Assembly: GCF_025264685.1 (NCBI RefSeq)
Contig: NZ_CP073721.1
Span: 2,161,001-2,225,000 of the forward strand
DNA from: Dactylosporangium roseum
GTDB taxonomy: Bacteria; Actinomycetota; Actinomycetes; Mycobacteriales; Micromonosporaceae
Direction: 5' to 3'
Length of the DNA stretch: 64,000 nt
Made by a program: the position numbers and the translations under genes. The notes beneath the pieces were generated by a model, which did not search any database, was not told the origin of the DNA, and worked only from the letters and a program-made list of their open reading frames with translations. The stretch's first letter is position 1; each line of letters opens with the position of its first letter. Below, piece by piece: positions 52,537 through 60,074 of the stretch.

Positions 52537-52968
52537 GCTCGGCCGCAGCAGGATCGGGCCGGCTCAGCGACCTGGCCCGGGGCGACCTCGACCGGCGCGC
52601 GCCGACCAGAGCCGGGCCGCCCGAGGTGCGGGCCGTGGCCGCCGCGCTCAACCACCTCGCCGCCCGGACCGCGACTTGCTGCGGCAGGAGCGGGAGACCG
52701 TCGCCGATCTGTCTTCGCGCACACCGAGGAGGGCGTCGGCCTCGGCGTGGCGCTGCGGCGGACCCCGGACGGCGCGGTGCTGGTCGTCGAGGACGACGGA
52801 GCCGGCTTCGACCCCGCCGCGGGGAAGCGCGGGGTCTCCGGCGCCGGTTCGACCGGGCTCGGGCCCGACATCGCACGCCGTACCGCCGAATCCGCCGGCG
52901 GATCGTTGACCGTGGACCGCTCGCCCGCGGGCCGCACTCGCGCCACGGTCGTGTTAACCGATGCTTAG
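52537..52968 (+). pseudogene. Sensor histidine kinase remnant (three frames)
   Basis: Three pieces of one kinase lie in order in three different frames. A HAMP-end piece (SDLARGDLDRRAPTRAG, VRAVAAALNHLAAR) is followed by the dimerisation-helix start (RDLLRQERETVADLSSR), then directly by the G-box part of the ATPase domain (VFAHTEEGVGLGVALRR, VVEDDGAGFDPAAG, STGLGPDIARRTAESAGGS). The phospho-acceptor His and N box are missing, as is the sensor N-terminus. Clearly non-functional. Confidence 0.8.
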
Positions 52969-53048
52969 GCTTCCGGCAGGACTTCCCTAGCGCACGGCCG
53001 GGCACCGTTCAGGTCAGGAGCACGAAAGACCATGGAGGTGTACGGCAG

Positions 53049-53273
53049 ATACGCAAGATCGTCATCGTCGGCGCGACGGTGGTCGCGGGCCTGGTCATCG
53101 GCGGAACGGCGATCGCGGCGAGCAGTCCCGGCCGCCGCGACGACAACCCCGCCGTTCAGGCGTCCACATCGGACACTCCGGCGGCGTCGCCCTCGGCTGA
53201 CGGCCACGGCGGCCACGGCGCGGACGACGGCCCGGGGCACGACCTGGGCGACGACCGCGGCGGCCGCCGGTAA
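53049..53273 (+). CDS. Small exported hypothetical protein with ATA at the start position
   Basis: Predicted 74 residues: (I/M)RKIVIVGATVVAGLVIGGTAIAAS, a clear signal or anchor helix, then a Ser/Pro-, Gly/His/Asp-rich hydrophilic tail. Frame and helix look genuine, but no ATG, GTG or TTG is in frame nearby. GGAGGTG (53034-53040) is a very good ribosome site eight bases before ATA 53049, the expected start position. Either ATA is used or a start codon has been lost. An ATG at 53032 is in another frame and gives an unlikely Arg/Ser-rich product. Confidence 0.5.
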   Translation: MRKIVIVGATVVAGLVIGGTAIAASSPGRRDDNPAVQASTSDTPAASPSADGHGGHGADDGPGHDLGDDRGGRR

Positions 53274-53302
53274 CCACTGAACTCGTCGTTGGCAGGGCAG
53301 AG

Positions 53303-54036
53303 GTGAACTGCGATCATGATGCGGTGCTTCTGCTCGACGACGACACGCTTGCCGGCTCGGCGGTGGTGGCGAACTCCGCGATGAACCGCGAGCGACGGCT
53401 CGCCGGTGTGAACAGCTACGCCAAGGAGCTGGGATTCAACCCGGTCGACGTGCTGACGGCGGTGCTGCGGGTGACCGGGGCGCCGGACACGGTGGCCTGG
53501 CTGGACCTGTGCTGCGGCTCCGGGCGCGCGGTCATCGAGGCGGCCGGTGCGCTGCACGCCGCGGGCGTGTCCGATCGGGTGCTGGTGCATGGCGTGGACC
53601 TGGTCGACGCGTTCGACCCGGCGCCCGAGGTGCCGTGGCTGCGGCTCACCACCGCCTCGGTCGTCTCCTGGTGGGGCCGGACCGGCGCTACGACCTCATC
53701 ACGAGCGTGCACGGCCTGCACTGCGTCGGTGACAAGCTGGCGGTGCTGGAGCGGGCGGCCGGCTGGCTCACCGACGGCGGCCGCCTCGTCGCCGACCTCG
53801 ACCTGGCGAGCATCCGGCTGGCCGGCGGCGCGCCCGCGGGCCGCCGGCTCGCCGCGGACCTGCGTGAGGCCGGCTTCAGCTATGACGGCCGCCGACGGCG
53901 GATCGGGCGTGACGACCGCGGTGAGGTGCGCCTGCCGTGGGAATACCTGGGCGCCGACGACACGGCGGGTCCCGGCTACACCGGCCAGCCCGCCGTCCAC
54001 TCCCACTATCGTCGCGGGAGCGGGGGTCCCACGTAG
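53303..54036 (+). pseudogene. SAM-dependent methyltransferase, frameshifted
   Basis: The N-terminal half reads in one frame from GTG 53303 (SAMNRERRLAGVNSYAKELGF and the SAM-binding LDLCCGSGRAVIEAA) up to TASVVSW near 53670; the C-terminal half continues in a second frame (RYDLITSVHGLHCVGDKLAVLERAAGWLTDGGRLVADL ... VRLPWEYLGADD) to a stop at 54036. Loss of one base in the TGG-TGG run at 53669-53673 would account for it. Both halves keep good codon bias, so the lesion is recent or a sequencing error. Confidence 0.75.
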
Positions 54037-54058
54037 CCGAGGCTCACCGCCTGCGGGC

Positions 54059-54445
54059 TCAGGCGGGCTGCAGGTGCTCCGCGAGGATCGCGAGGTGCGT
54101 CTGGCGGGCGGCGGTGCGGCGCTCCAGGCCGGCGTCGGTGATCTTCACGAACACGCCGCGCCGGTCGGCCTCGCACATCGCGCGCTGGACCAGTCCGGCG
54201 CGCTCCAGCCGGGCCACGGCGCGGGAGAGGGCGCTCTGGCTGAGGTACATGTCCGCGGCCAGATCCTGCATGCGGCGCTTCTCGCACTCCTGCGAGACGA
54301 GGCGGTCCAGGATCTCGAACTCGCTCAGCGTCAGGCCGTGCCCGTCCTGTAGGGCGCGCTCCAGATGGCCAGCGACTTCGTTGTAGCTGGTCAGCATCGA
54401 ACGCCACCGCTCGACCAGGAAACCCTCGAACCTCATGCGCGGCAT
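54059..54445 (-). CDS. MarR-family transcriptional regulator
   Basis: Predicted 128-residue winged-helix regulator. GLTLSEFEILDRLVSQ, then MQDLAADMYLSQSALSRAVARLERAGLV (recognition helix) and the wing CEADRRGVFVKITDAGLE are typical MarR. Its target and ligand are unknown; an adjacent family-2 hairpin lies in its upstream region. ATG 54445 is chosen because GGGAG is four bases away; ATG 54436 is the alternative. Confidence 0.9.
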   Translation of the reverse strand: MPRMRFEGFLVERWRSMLTSYNEVAGHLERALQDGHGLTLSEFEILDRLVSQECEKRRMQDLAADMYLSQSALSRAVARLERAGLVQRAMCEADRRGVFVKITDAGLERRTAARQTHLAILAEHLQPA

Positions 54446-54549
54446 CCTACTCCCTCGCCAATCGGGTGAACCCGCACCAAATGCATAGGCATCCATGCGC
54501 AGGCATCGGGTGCGGCGCCCACCAACGCCCGCCGCCTTCGTTGCGCGTC

Positions 54550-54618
54550 GATCTTGCAGTTGTGGTGCCTGACAAACCGGGCATTCAGGGAGTGTCTCGG
54601 CACCACAACTGCAAGATC
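54550..54618. repeat. Hairpin family 2, copy 3 (between divergent genes)
   Basis: Same 20-base stem as copies 1 and 2, with loop TGACAAACCGGGCATTCAGG and following bases. It lies between the starts of the MarR gene (reverse) and the GNAT gene (forward), where no terminator is needed. Confidence 0.9.
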
Positions 54619-54717
54619 GGCAAAGGTGGGGGGTCGAGGCGGCGCTCGGGCCGCGGGCGAGAAGGCCGTGATGATCCTCGAAATGCCTTGCGGACCGCCC
54701 GGGTCGAGGTGTCGGGT

Positions 54718-55494
54718 GTGAGGGTGGACGCGAAACATGTTCTTGCCCGGTTCGACCGCGAGATCCGGCAGCAGCCGGAGGCCGGCGCCCGGTCCGTGGT
54801 CGAGCGGGAGCCCGGGATCGTGCGGGTGGTGTCCGCCTCGGACCGCTGGACCGGGATCGCCTGGTGCGATCTCGACGGGCTCGACGCCGACGCGGTGGTC
54901 GAGGCCCAGGTGCGGCGCTTCGCCGAGACGGGCCGGTCGTGGGAGTGGAAGCACTACTCCCACGACCGCCCCGCCGACCTGCCCGGCCGGCTGCTGGCCG
55001 CGGGCTTCGAGCCCGGCCCCGTCGAGGCGCTGCTGATCGCCGAGGTCGACGCGTTGCCGACGGAGGTCGTGCTTCCGGAAGGTGTACGTCTGGTGCCCGT
55101 CACCGGCCGGGCCGGCACCGACCTGCTGGTCCGGGTGCACGACGAGGTGTTCGGCGGCGACCACGCGATGATCGGCCGCGACCTCCTCGAGCGGCTCGCC
55201 GAGCAGCCGGACTCCATCGCCGCCGCGGTGGTGATGGCCGGTGACCGGCCGATCTGCGCGGGTCGGGTGGAGTTCCACACCGGGACGGGGTTCGCCAGCA
55301 TCTGGGGCGGCGGCACCGTCGCCGACTGGCGCGGCCGTGGCGTGTTCCGGGCGCTGGTCGCGCACCGGGCCGCCCTGGCGAAGGCGGCCGGCTTCCGCTA
55401 CCTGCAGGTCGACGCCTCCGCCGACAGCCGGCCGATCCTGCGCCGGCTCGGCTTCGAGCAGTTGGCGATGACGACGCCCTTCGTCCACGCGTAG
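54718..55494 (+). CDS. GNAT N-acetyltransferase
   Basis: Predicted 258-residue protein with a C-terminal GNAT domain: IAAAVVMAGDRPICAGRVEFH, the acetyl-CoA loop GGTVADWRGRGVFRALVAHRA and FRYLQVDASADSRPILRRLGFEQL. The N-terminal half (TGIAWCDLDGLDADAVVEAQVRRFAE, EWKHYSHDRPADLPGRLLAAGF) is a second, degenerate GNAT-like part as in many actinobacterial tandem acetyltransferases. GTG 54718 has GAGGTG seven bases upstream. Substrate unknown. Confidence 0.85.
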   Translation: MRVDAKHVLARFDREIRQQPEAGARSVVEREPGIVRVVSASDRWTGIAWCDLDGLDADAVVEAQVRRFAETGRSWEWKHYSHDRPADLPGRLLAAGFEPGPVEALLIAEVDALPTEVVLPEGVRLVPVTGRAGTDLLVRVHDEVFGGDHAMIGRDLLERLAEQPDSIAAAVVMAGDRPICAGRVEFHTGTGFASIWGGGTVADWRGRGVFRALVAHRAALAKAAGFRYLQVDASADSRPILRRLGFEQLAMTTPFVHA

Positions 55495-55503
55495 GGCGGC
55501 CCG

Positions 55504-56820
55504 CTACGACACCGGCTGGGTTCGCACCCGGGTGATGGCGGCCGACAGGTCGGCCTGGGTGATCGGGCCGGCCGGGCTGCCCTCGCGGGCCTCCCGCATC
55601 GCCTTGTCGAGCTGGGCCCGGCGCAGCGCCTCCTTGAGGTCGGCGCCGGTGAGGCCGGACGCGGCCGTGGCGAGCTCGTCCACGTCGAGGTCGTCGGCGA
55701 ACATCTGGAAGCCGCCGACCTCGTGCCGGGCGATCAGGCCGCGGATCAGTTTGGTGAGGATGTCGGCGCGCGCCCGGCGGGCGGGCAGCGGCACCGGGAG
55801 CTTCAAGTCGAAGCGGCCCGAGCGGACCAGTGAGGCGTCGACCCGGTCCGGGAAGTTGGTCGTGGCGACCACGATGACGTTGGGGTTTTCCTCGATGAGG
55901 GTGTTCATCTCCTGCTTGAAGATGCCGGCGATCGCGTTGATCATCTGGCCGGCGGCGTCGAACGCGGTGCCGGTGTAGCTGATGATCGAGTCGAACTCGT
56001 CGAACAGCAGGACGGTCGGCTCGCGGAGCCGGCGGGCCTCGGCGAAGATCCGCTGGATGTTCTTCTCCGAGTTGCCGACCCACTTGTCGAGGATCTCCGG
56101 GGTGCGGATCTCGCGCAGCTCGCCGCCGATCTCGTTGGCGAGGGCGTGCGCCAGCATCGTCTTGCCGGTGCCGGGCGGGCCGTAGAGCAGGATGCCCTGT
56201 GGCCGGGTGGCGCCCCAGCGGGCCATCACCTCGGGATGACGGAACGAGACGGCGACGTCGCGGAACTGGGCGACGACCTCGTCGAGGCCGCCCACGTCGT
56301 CGAGCCGCACCCGCTCACTCCCGCCGGGCAGCGCCTGCCGCCCGCGCTCGGCGGCCGGGCTGACGGTGACCGGCCCCTCCGTCCCGGTCAGCTCCATGAC
56401 GGCGAAGACCAGAGCCGGCAGGTCGGCGCTGTGCAGGACCAGGTCGGGCCCGTCCTCCAGGACGGTCACCTGCGGGTCGACCAGGGTCGTGGACTTCGGC
56501 CCCCCGGCACTGCGCGCGATGCCCACGGCGATGATCGTGCCGAGCACCGCGCCGGGCAGGCCGAGCAGCCGGAACAGCGCACCACCCGCGGCGCCGCCGG
56601 CGAACATCCTGGCGAAGCCGGGCAGGCTGAAGGTGCTGCGGGCCCACCGGGCGGCGTACCCTTCGGGCCCGACGGTGAGGTCGACGCCGCGATCGGGCAG
56701 GTCGTGGCCGATCTGCCGGGCCTGCGCCCCGGGTGCGATGCGATGGCCGTCGACGATGCGCAGGACACGCCCGGAGACCTCGACGACCTCGACCGCCGGG
56801 CGCAGTGATGTCTCCGACAT
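55504..56820 (-). CDS. AAA+ ATPase with glycine-rich hydrophobic N-terminal segment
   Basis: Predicted 438-residue protein. The C-terminal AAA module has Walker A GPPGTGKT (about residue 210), Walker B VLLFDEFDS, sensor 1 VVATTNFPDRVD and SRH RSGRFD, CDC48/FtsH-like. There is no protease domain or second AAA ring. The N-terminal 180 residues contain FARMFAGGAAGGALFRLLGLPGAVLGTIIAVGIARSAGG, which could be one or two membrane helices or a buried Gly-zipper. ATG 56820 is used; the ribosome site is weak. Target unknown. It is divergent from the purine operon. Confidence 0.85.
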   Translation of the reverse strand: MSETSLRPAVEVVEVSGRVLRIVDGHRIAPGAQARQIGHDLPDRGVDLTVGPEGYAARWARSTFSLPGFARMFAGGAAGGALFRLLGLPGAVLGTIIAVGIARSAGGPKSTTLVDPQVTVLEDGPDLVLHSADLPALVFAVMELTGTEGPVTVSPAAERGRQALPGGSERVRLDDVGGLDEVVAQFRDVAVSFRHPEVMARWGATRPQGILLYGPPGTGKTMLAHALANEIGGELREIRTPEILDKWVGNSEKNIQRIFAEARRLREPTVLLFDEFDSIISYTGTAFDAAGQMINAIAGIFKQEMNTLIEENPNVIVVATTNFPDRVDASLVRSGRFDLKLPVPLPARRARADILTKLIRGLIARHEVGGFQMFADDLDVDELATAASGLTGADLKEALRRAQLDKAMREAREGSPAGPITQADLSAAITRVRTQPVS

Positions 56821-57130
56821 GAGTTCGAGTCTGCCACGCTTTTTCGCAGGTGGCAGCCTGCCGGACCGGCGCACCCGCGGTGCCGGTGCTGTCCACAGTA
56901 GACGGCCGGGCGGCGCTGCCGAGGGGACGTGTGCCAGGTGCTCGGTCCGGATGCTGGCCGCGTCGACGATCCGCCGTGCCATTGTGGCGGTCCAGCGGTT
57001 GTGACGTCGGACAAAACAGCAATAATCGGAGTGTTCGGGCATGAGCACTGGATGATCGAACCGGTGCAGTTTTGGGACTGGACATGCAACATCCCTGGAG
57101 TAGGGTGCCGGGGATAGTGAAAGGGGGGCC
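56821..57130 (+). promoter_or_regulatory. Divergent intergenic region and purine-operon promoter candidates
   Basis: In the 310 bases between the AAA ATPase start and uraD, TGGACA (57079-57084) and TAGGGT (57101-57106) with a 16-base spacer form a plausible promoter 25 bases before uraD. A second pair, TTGTGA (56999-57004) and AATAAT (57021-57026), also 16 apart, lies further up in the AT-richest part. No clear operator for a purine repressor was seen. Confidence 0.4.
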
Positions 57131-57613
57131 ATGCTCGATCAGTTCAACGGGTTGGCGCCCGCCGCCGCGGAGGAGGCCCTGCTCGCCTGCTGCGCGTCGC
57201 CCGGCTGGGCGGCGCGGGTCGTCGCGGGCCGGCCCTATCCCACCCCGGCCGACCTCGTGGTGTCCGGTGTCGCCGCATTCGACGACCTGAGCTGGCCTGA
57301 TCTCGAGTCGGTGCTCGCCGCGCACCCGCGTATCGGGCAGCGGCCCCCCGGCGACAGCGCCGAGGCGGCCTGGTCGCGACAGGGGCAGGCCGGCGTCCAG
57401 GGCGCCGCGCAGGAGCTGGCCGCGGTCAACCGGGCCTACGAGGAGCGGTTCGGCCATCTGTTCCTGATCTTCGCCAGCGGCAAGTCCGCCGACGAGATCC
57501 TGGCCGCGGCCCGCGGGCGGCTCCGAAACGACGACGACACCGAGCGGACCGTGGTGCGGGGCGAGCTGCGCAAGATCGTGGAGTTGCGGCTGGAGCGGCT
57601 GGTGTCGGCGTGA
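57131..57613 (+). CDS. uraD: OHCU decarboxylase
   Basis: Predicted 160-residue enzyme that decarboxylates 2-oxo-4-hydroxy-4-carboxy-5-ureidoimidazoline to S-allantoin, the third step from urate. FNGLAPAAAEEALLACCASPGWA and the catalytic HPRIG motif (VLAAHPRIGQRPP) are present, as are AWSRQGQAGV and FGHLFLIFASGKSADEIL. Length is standard. It starts the forward purine operon, with AAAGGGGGG before ATG 57131. Its stop overlaps the uraH start by four bases. Confidence 0.93.
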   Translation: MLDQFNGLAPAAAEEALLACCASPGWAARVVAGRPYPTPADLVVSGVAAFDDLSWPDLESVLAAHPRIGQRPPGDSAEAAWSRQGQAGVQGAAQELAAVNRAYEERFGHLFLIFASGKSADEILAAARGRLRNDDDTERTVVRGELRKIVELRLERLVSA

Positions 57614-57912
57614 ACCTGTCGACCCATGTGCTGGACACGGCCCACGGCATCCCCGCTGCCGGGGTGCCGATCCGGCTGGAGACGGCGGGCGGAGCGGCCG
57701 TCGGCGCCGGCTACACCGACGCCGACGGCCGGCTCCGGTTCGACGCACCGGGCCCCGGGCGTTACCGGCTCGTCTTCGACACCGCGGCCTACCACGGCCC
57801 CGACGCCTTCTTCTCCGAGGTCGCCGTCTCGTTCACCGTCATCGACGACCGGCACCACCACGTGCCGTTGTTGCTGAGCCCGTTCGGATACTCGACCTAC
57901 CGGGGGAGCTGA
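57610..57912 (+). CDS. uraH: 5-hydroxyisourate hydrolase
   Basis: Predicted 100-residue transthyretin-like enzyme for the second step from urate. The N-terminal signature (LSTHVLDTAHGIPAAGVPI) carries the active-site His, and the C-terminus ends in the diagnostic YRGS tetrapeptide (FGYSTYRGS). FFSEVAVSFTV and HHHVPLLLSP are also typical. GTG 57610 overlaps the uraD stop. Size is that of PucM/UraH. Confidence 0.95.
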   Translation: MNLSTHVLDTAHGIPAAGVPIRLETAGGAAVGAGYTDADGRLRFDAPGPGRYRLVFDTAAYHGPDAFFSEVAVSFTVIDDRHHHVPLLLSPFGYSTYRGS

Positions 57913-57919
57913 GCCGACC

Positions 57920-58774
57920 TTGCCGACCTTCGTGCTCGGGCCGAATCAGTACGGCAAGGCAGAAACCCGGATCGTGCGCGTCGTGCGCGGTCCCGGCGGC
58001 GACGAGCTCACCGATCTCAACGTGAGCGTCGCGCTGCGCGGCGACCTGGCCGCCAGCCACCTCACCGGCGACAACAGCGGCGTCCTGCCCACCGACACGC
58101 AGAAGAACACCGTCTACGCCTTCGCGCGCGAGCACGGCATCGCCGGCATCGAGACCTTCGCCGCCCGCCTGGCCGAGCACTTCGTCAGCGGGCAGCCGAG
58201 CATCCACGAGGCGCGGGTCGCCGTCGAGCAGTACCCCTGGCGGCCCGTCGACGGCGCGCACACGTTTCGCCGCGACGGCGGTGAGGTCCGCACCGCGACC
58301 GTCCACCATGGACCGTACGGGACGCAGACCGTCTCCGGCGTCACCGGCCTGGTCCTGCTCAAGACGACCGACTCGGAGTTCCACGGGTACGTCAAGGACC
58401 GCTACACCACGCTGCCGGAGACCCGGGACCGCATCCTCGCCACGTCGGTGAACGCCACCTGGCGCCACAGCGGCGCGGCGGACTCCGCGACTGCCAGGCA
58501 GGCGCTCCTGGACGCGTTCGCCGACACGTACAGCCTGGCGCTCCAGCAGACCCTCTTCGCGATGGGCTCGCGGGTGCTGGAGCGCTGCCCCGACGTGGCC
58601 GAGGTCAAGCTGTCGCTGCCGAACAAGCACCACTTCCTCGTCGATCTGGCGCCGTTCGGGCTCGACAATCCCAACGAGGTCTACTACGCCGCCGACCGGC
58701 CGTACGGGTTGATCGAAGGAACGGTCCGCCGCGACGGCGTGGCGATCCCCGAGGAGGTCGTGTGGAGTTTCTGA
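57920..58774 (+). CDS. pucL: Urate oxidase (uricase)
   Basis: Predicted 284-residue T-fold enzyme oxidising urate to 5-hydroxyisourate with O2 and no cofactor. Landmarks: FVLGPNQYGKAETRI (catalytic Lys), GDNSGVLPTDTQKNTVYAFA (catalytic Thr), HTFRRDG, TTDSEFHGYVKDRYTTLPET and LPNKHHFLVDL. TTG 57920 is seven bases after the uraH stop and gives the expected N-terminus. Together with uraH and uraD it makes a complete urate-to-allantoin path. Confidence 0.95.
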   Translation: MPTFVLGPNQYGKAETRIVRVVRGPGGDELTDLNVSVALRGDLAASHLTGDNSGVLPTDTQKNTVYAFAREHGIAGIETFAARLAEHFVSGQPSIHEARVAVEQYPWRPVDGAHTFRRDGGEVRTATVHHGPYGTQTVSGVTGLVLLKTTDSEFHGYVKDRYTTLPETRDRILATSVNATWRHSGAADSATARQALLDAFADTYSLALQQTLFAMGSRVLERCPDVAEVKLSLPNKHHFLVDLAPFGLDNPNEVYYAADRPYGLIEGTVRRDGVAIPEEVVWSF

Positions 58775-59625
58775 GGCCGTCCACCTGGGAGGATGCCCTC
58801 GCGGCCAGGGCGGCGCACCCCGAGGCGCTGCCGATCGCCGGCGGCACGGACGTCATGGTCGAGCTCAACTTCGACCGCCGCCGCCCGGCCGCGCTGCTCG
58901 ACCTGACGCGCGTCGGCGCGCTGACCGACTGGAGCCTCGGGACGGATCACGGCGGGGAACGCCTGCGCGTCGGCGCCGGCGTCACGTACCGCCGCCTGAT
59001 CGACGAGCTCGGCGGGCGGCTGCCCGGCCTGGCGATGGCGGCCCGTACCGTGGGGTCGCCGCAGATCCGCAACCGCGGCACCGTGGGCGGCAACCTCGGT
59101 TCGGCCTCGCCCGCCGGTGACGCCCATCCGCCGCTGCTGGCGAGCCACGCCGAGGTCGAGGTGGCGTCGGTCCGCGGCGTGCGGACCGTCCCGGTCGCGG
59201 AGTTCTTCCATGGGCCCAAGCGCAGCGCGCTCGCACCCGACGAGCTGATCGCCGCGTTCCTCGTCCCGGCGGCCGGCGGCCCGCAGCAGTTCGCGAAGGT
59301 CGGCACCCGCAACGCCATGGTCATCGCGGTCTGCTCGTTCGCCCTGGCGCTGCACCCTTCCGGCCGCACGATCGGCACGGGCATCGGCTCGGCCGGCCCC
59401 ACCCCGCTGCGTGCCGCCGACGCCGAGGAGTTCGCGGCCGAGCTGCCGTGGGACAGCCGGGAGCCGCTGTCCGACACGACGATCCGCCGGTTCGGTGAGC
59501 TGGTCGGGGCGGCGGCCCGCCCGATCGACGACGTGCGCGGCAGTGCGGCCTACCGGCGGCACTCCCTCGCCGTCCTCGGCGGCCGGATGCTGCGGTGGGC
59601 GTGGGAGGAGTACCGATGCGGCTGA
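58762..59625 (+). CDS. xdhB: Xanthine dehydrogenase FAD subunit
   Basis: Predicted 287-residue FAD subunit of the molybdenum hydroxylase family (CoxM-like). FAD loop LPIAGGTDVMVELNF, TVGSPQIRNRGTVGGNLGSASPAGD and QFAKVGTRNAMVIAV are typical. It passes electrons from the Fe-S subunit to NAD or another acceptor. GTG 58762 overlaps the uricase gene by 13 bases and its stop overlaps the next start by 10. Symbol follows its subunit role, not proven substrate. Confidence 0.93.
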   Translation: MEFLRPSTWEDALAARAAHPEALPIAGGTDVMVELNFDRRRPAALLDLTRVGALTDWSLGTDHGGERLRVGAGVTYRRLIDELGGRLPGLAMAARTVGSPQIRNRGTVGGNLGSASPAGDAHPPLLASHAEVEVASVRGVRTVPVAEFFHGPKRSALAPDELIAAFLVPAAGGPQQFAKVGTRNAMVIAVCSFALALHPSGRTIGTGIGSAGPTPLRAADAEEFAAELPWDSREPLSDTTIRRFGELVGAAARPIDDVRGSAAYRRHSLAVLGGRMLRWAWEEYRCG

Positions 59626-60074
59626 ACGTGACCGTCAACGGCGAGCCGATGCAGGCCGACGACGTGTGGGAGGGGGAGAGCCTGCTCTACGTGCTGCGGG
59701 AGCGGCTCGGCCTGCCGGGCGCCAAGAACGCCTGCGAGCAGGGCGAGTGCGGCTCCTGCACGGTCTACCTCGACGGCGTGCCGGTCTGCGCCTGCCTGGT
59801 CGCGGCCGGTCAGGCGGAAGGCCGGGCGGTGCGCACCGTCGAGGGCCTCGCCGCCCCCGGCGCGCTGCACCCGGTGCAGCAGGCGTTCCTCGAGGCCGGC
59901 GCCGTCCAGTGCGGATTCTGCACGCCCGGCCTCGTCGTCGCGGTCCACGACCTGCTGGCGCGCAACCCGCGGCCGAGCGAGCCGGACATCCGCGAGGCGC
60001 TCGCGGGGAACCTCTGCCGCTGCACCGGCTACGAGCACATCGTCGCCGCCGTGAGACGGGCCGCCGAGTCGTGA
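59616..60074 (+). CDS. xdhC: Xanthine dehydrogenase 2Fe-2S subunit
   Basis: Predicted 152-residue subunit with two 2Fe-2S clusters: plant-ferredoxin type CEQGECGSCTVYLDGVPVCAC and the helical CGFCTPG plus GNLCRCTGY motif. All eight ligands are present. ATG 59616 overlaps the FAD subunit gene, and the stop overlaps the deaminase start (GTGA). In this operon style the subunit is CoxS-like; xdhC naming varies and does not mean the MoCo chaperone. Confidence 0.94.
   Translation: MRLNVTVNGEPMQADDVWEGESLLYVLRERLGLPGAKNACEQGECGSCTVYLDGVPVCACLVAAGQAEGRAVRTVEGLAAPGALHPVQQAFLEAGAVQCGFCTPGLVVAVHDLLARNPRPSEPDIREALAGNLCRCTGYEHIVAAVRRAAES

Noticed and set aside
53032..53280. 82-codon forward frame from ATG 53032
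   Set aside because: Product is Ser/Arg-rich without a domain; the frame one base over encodes a clear signal peptide with correct ribosome-site spacing.
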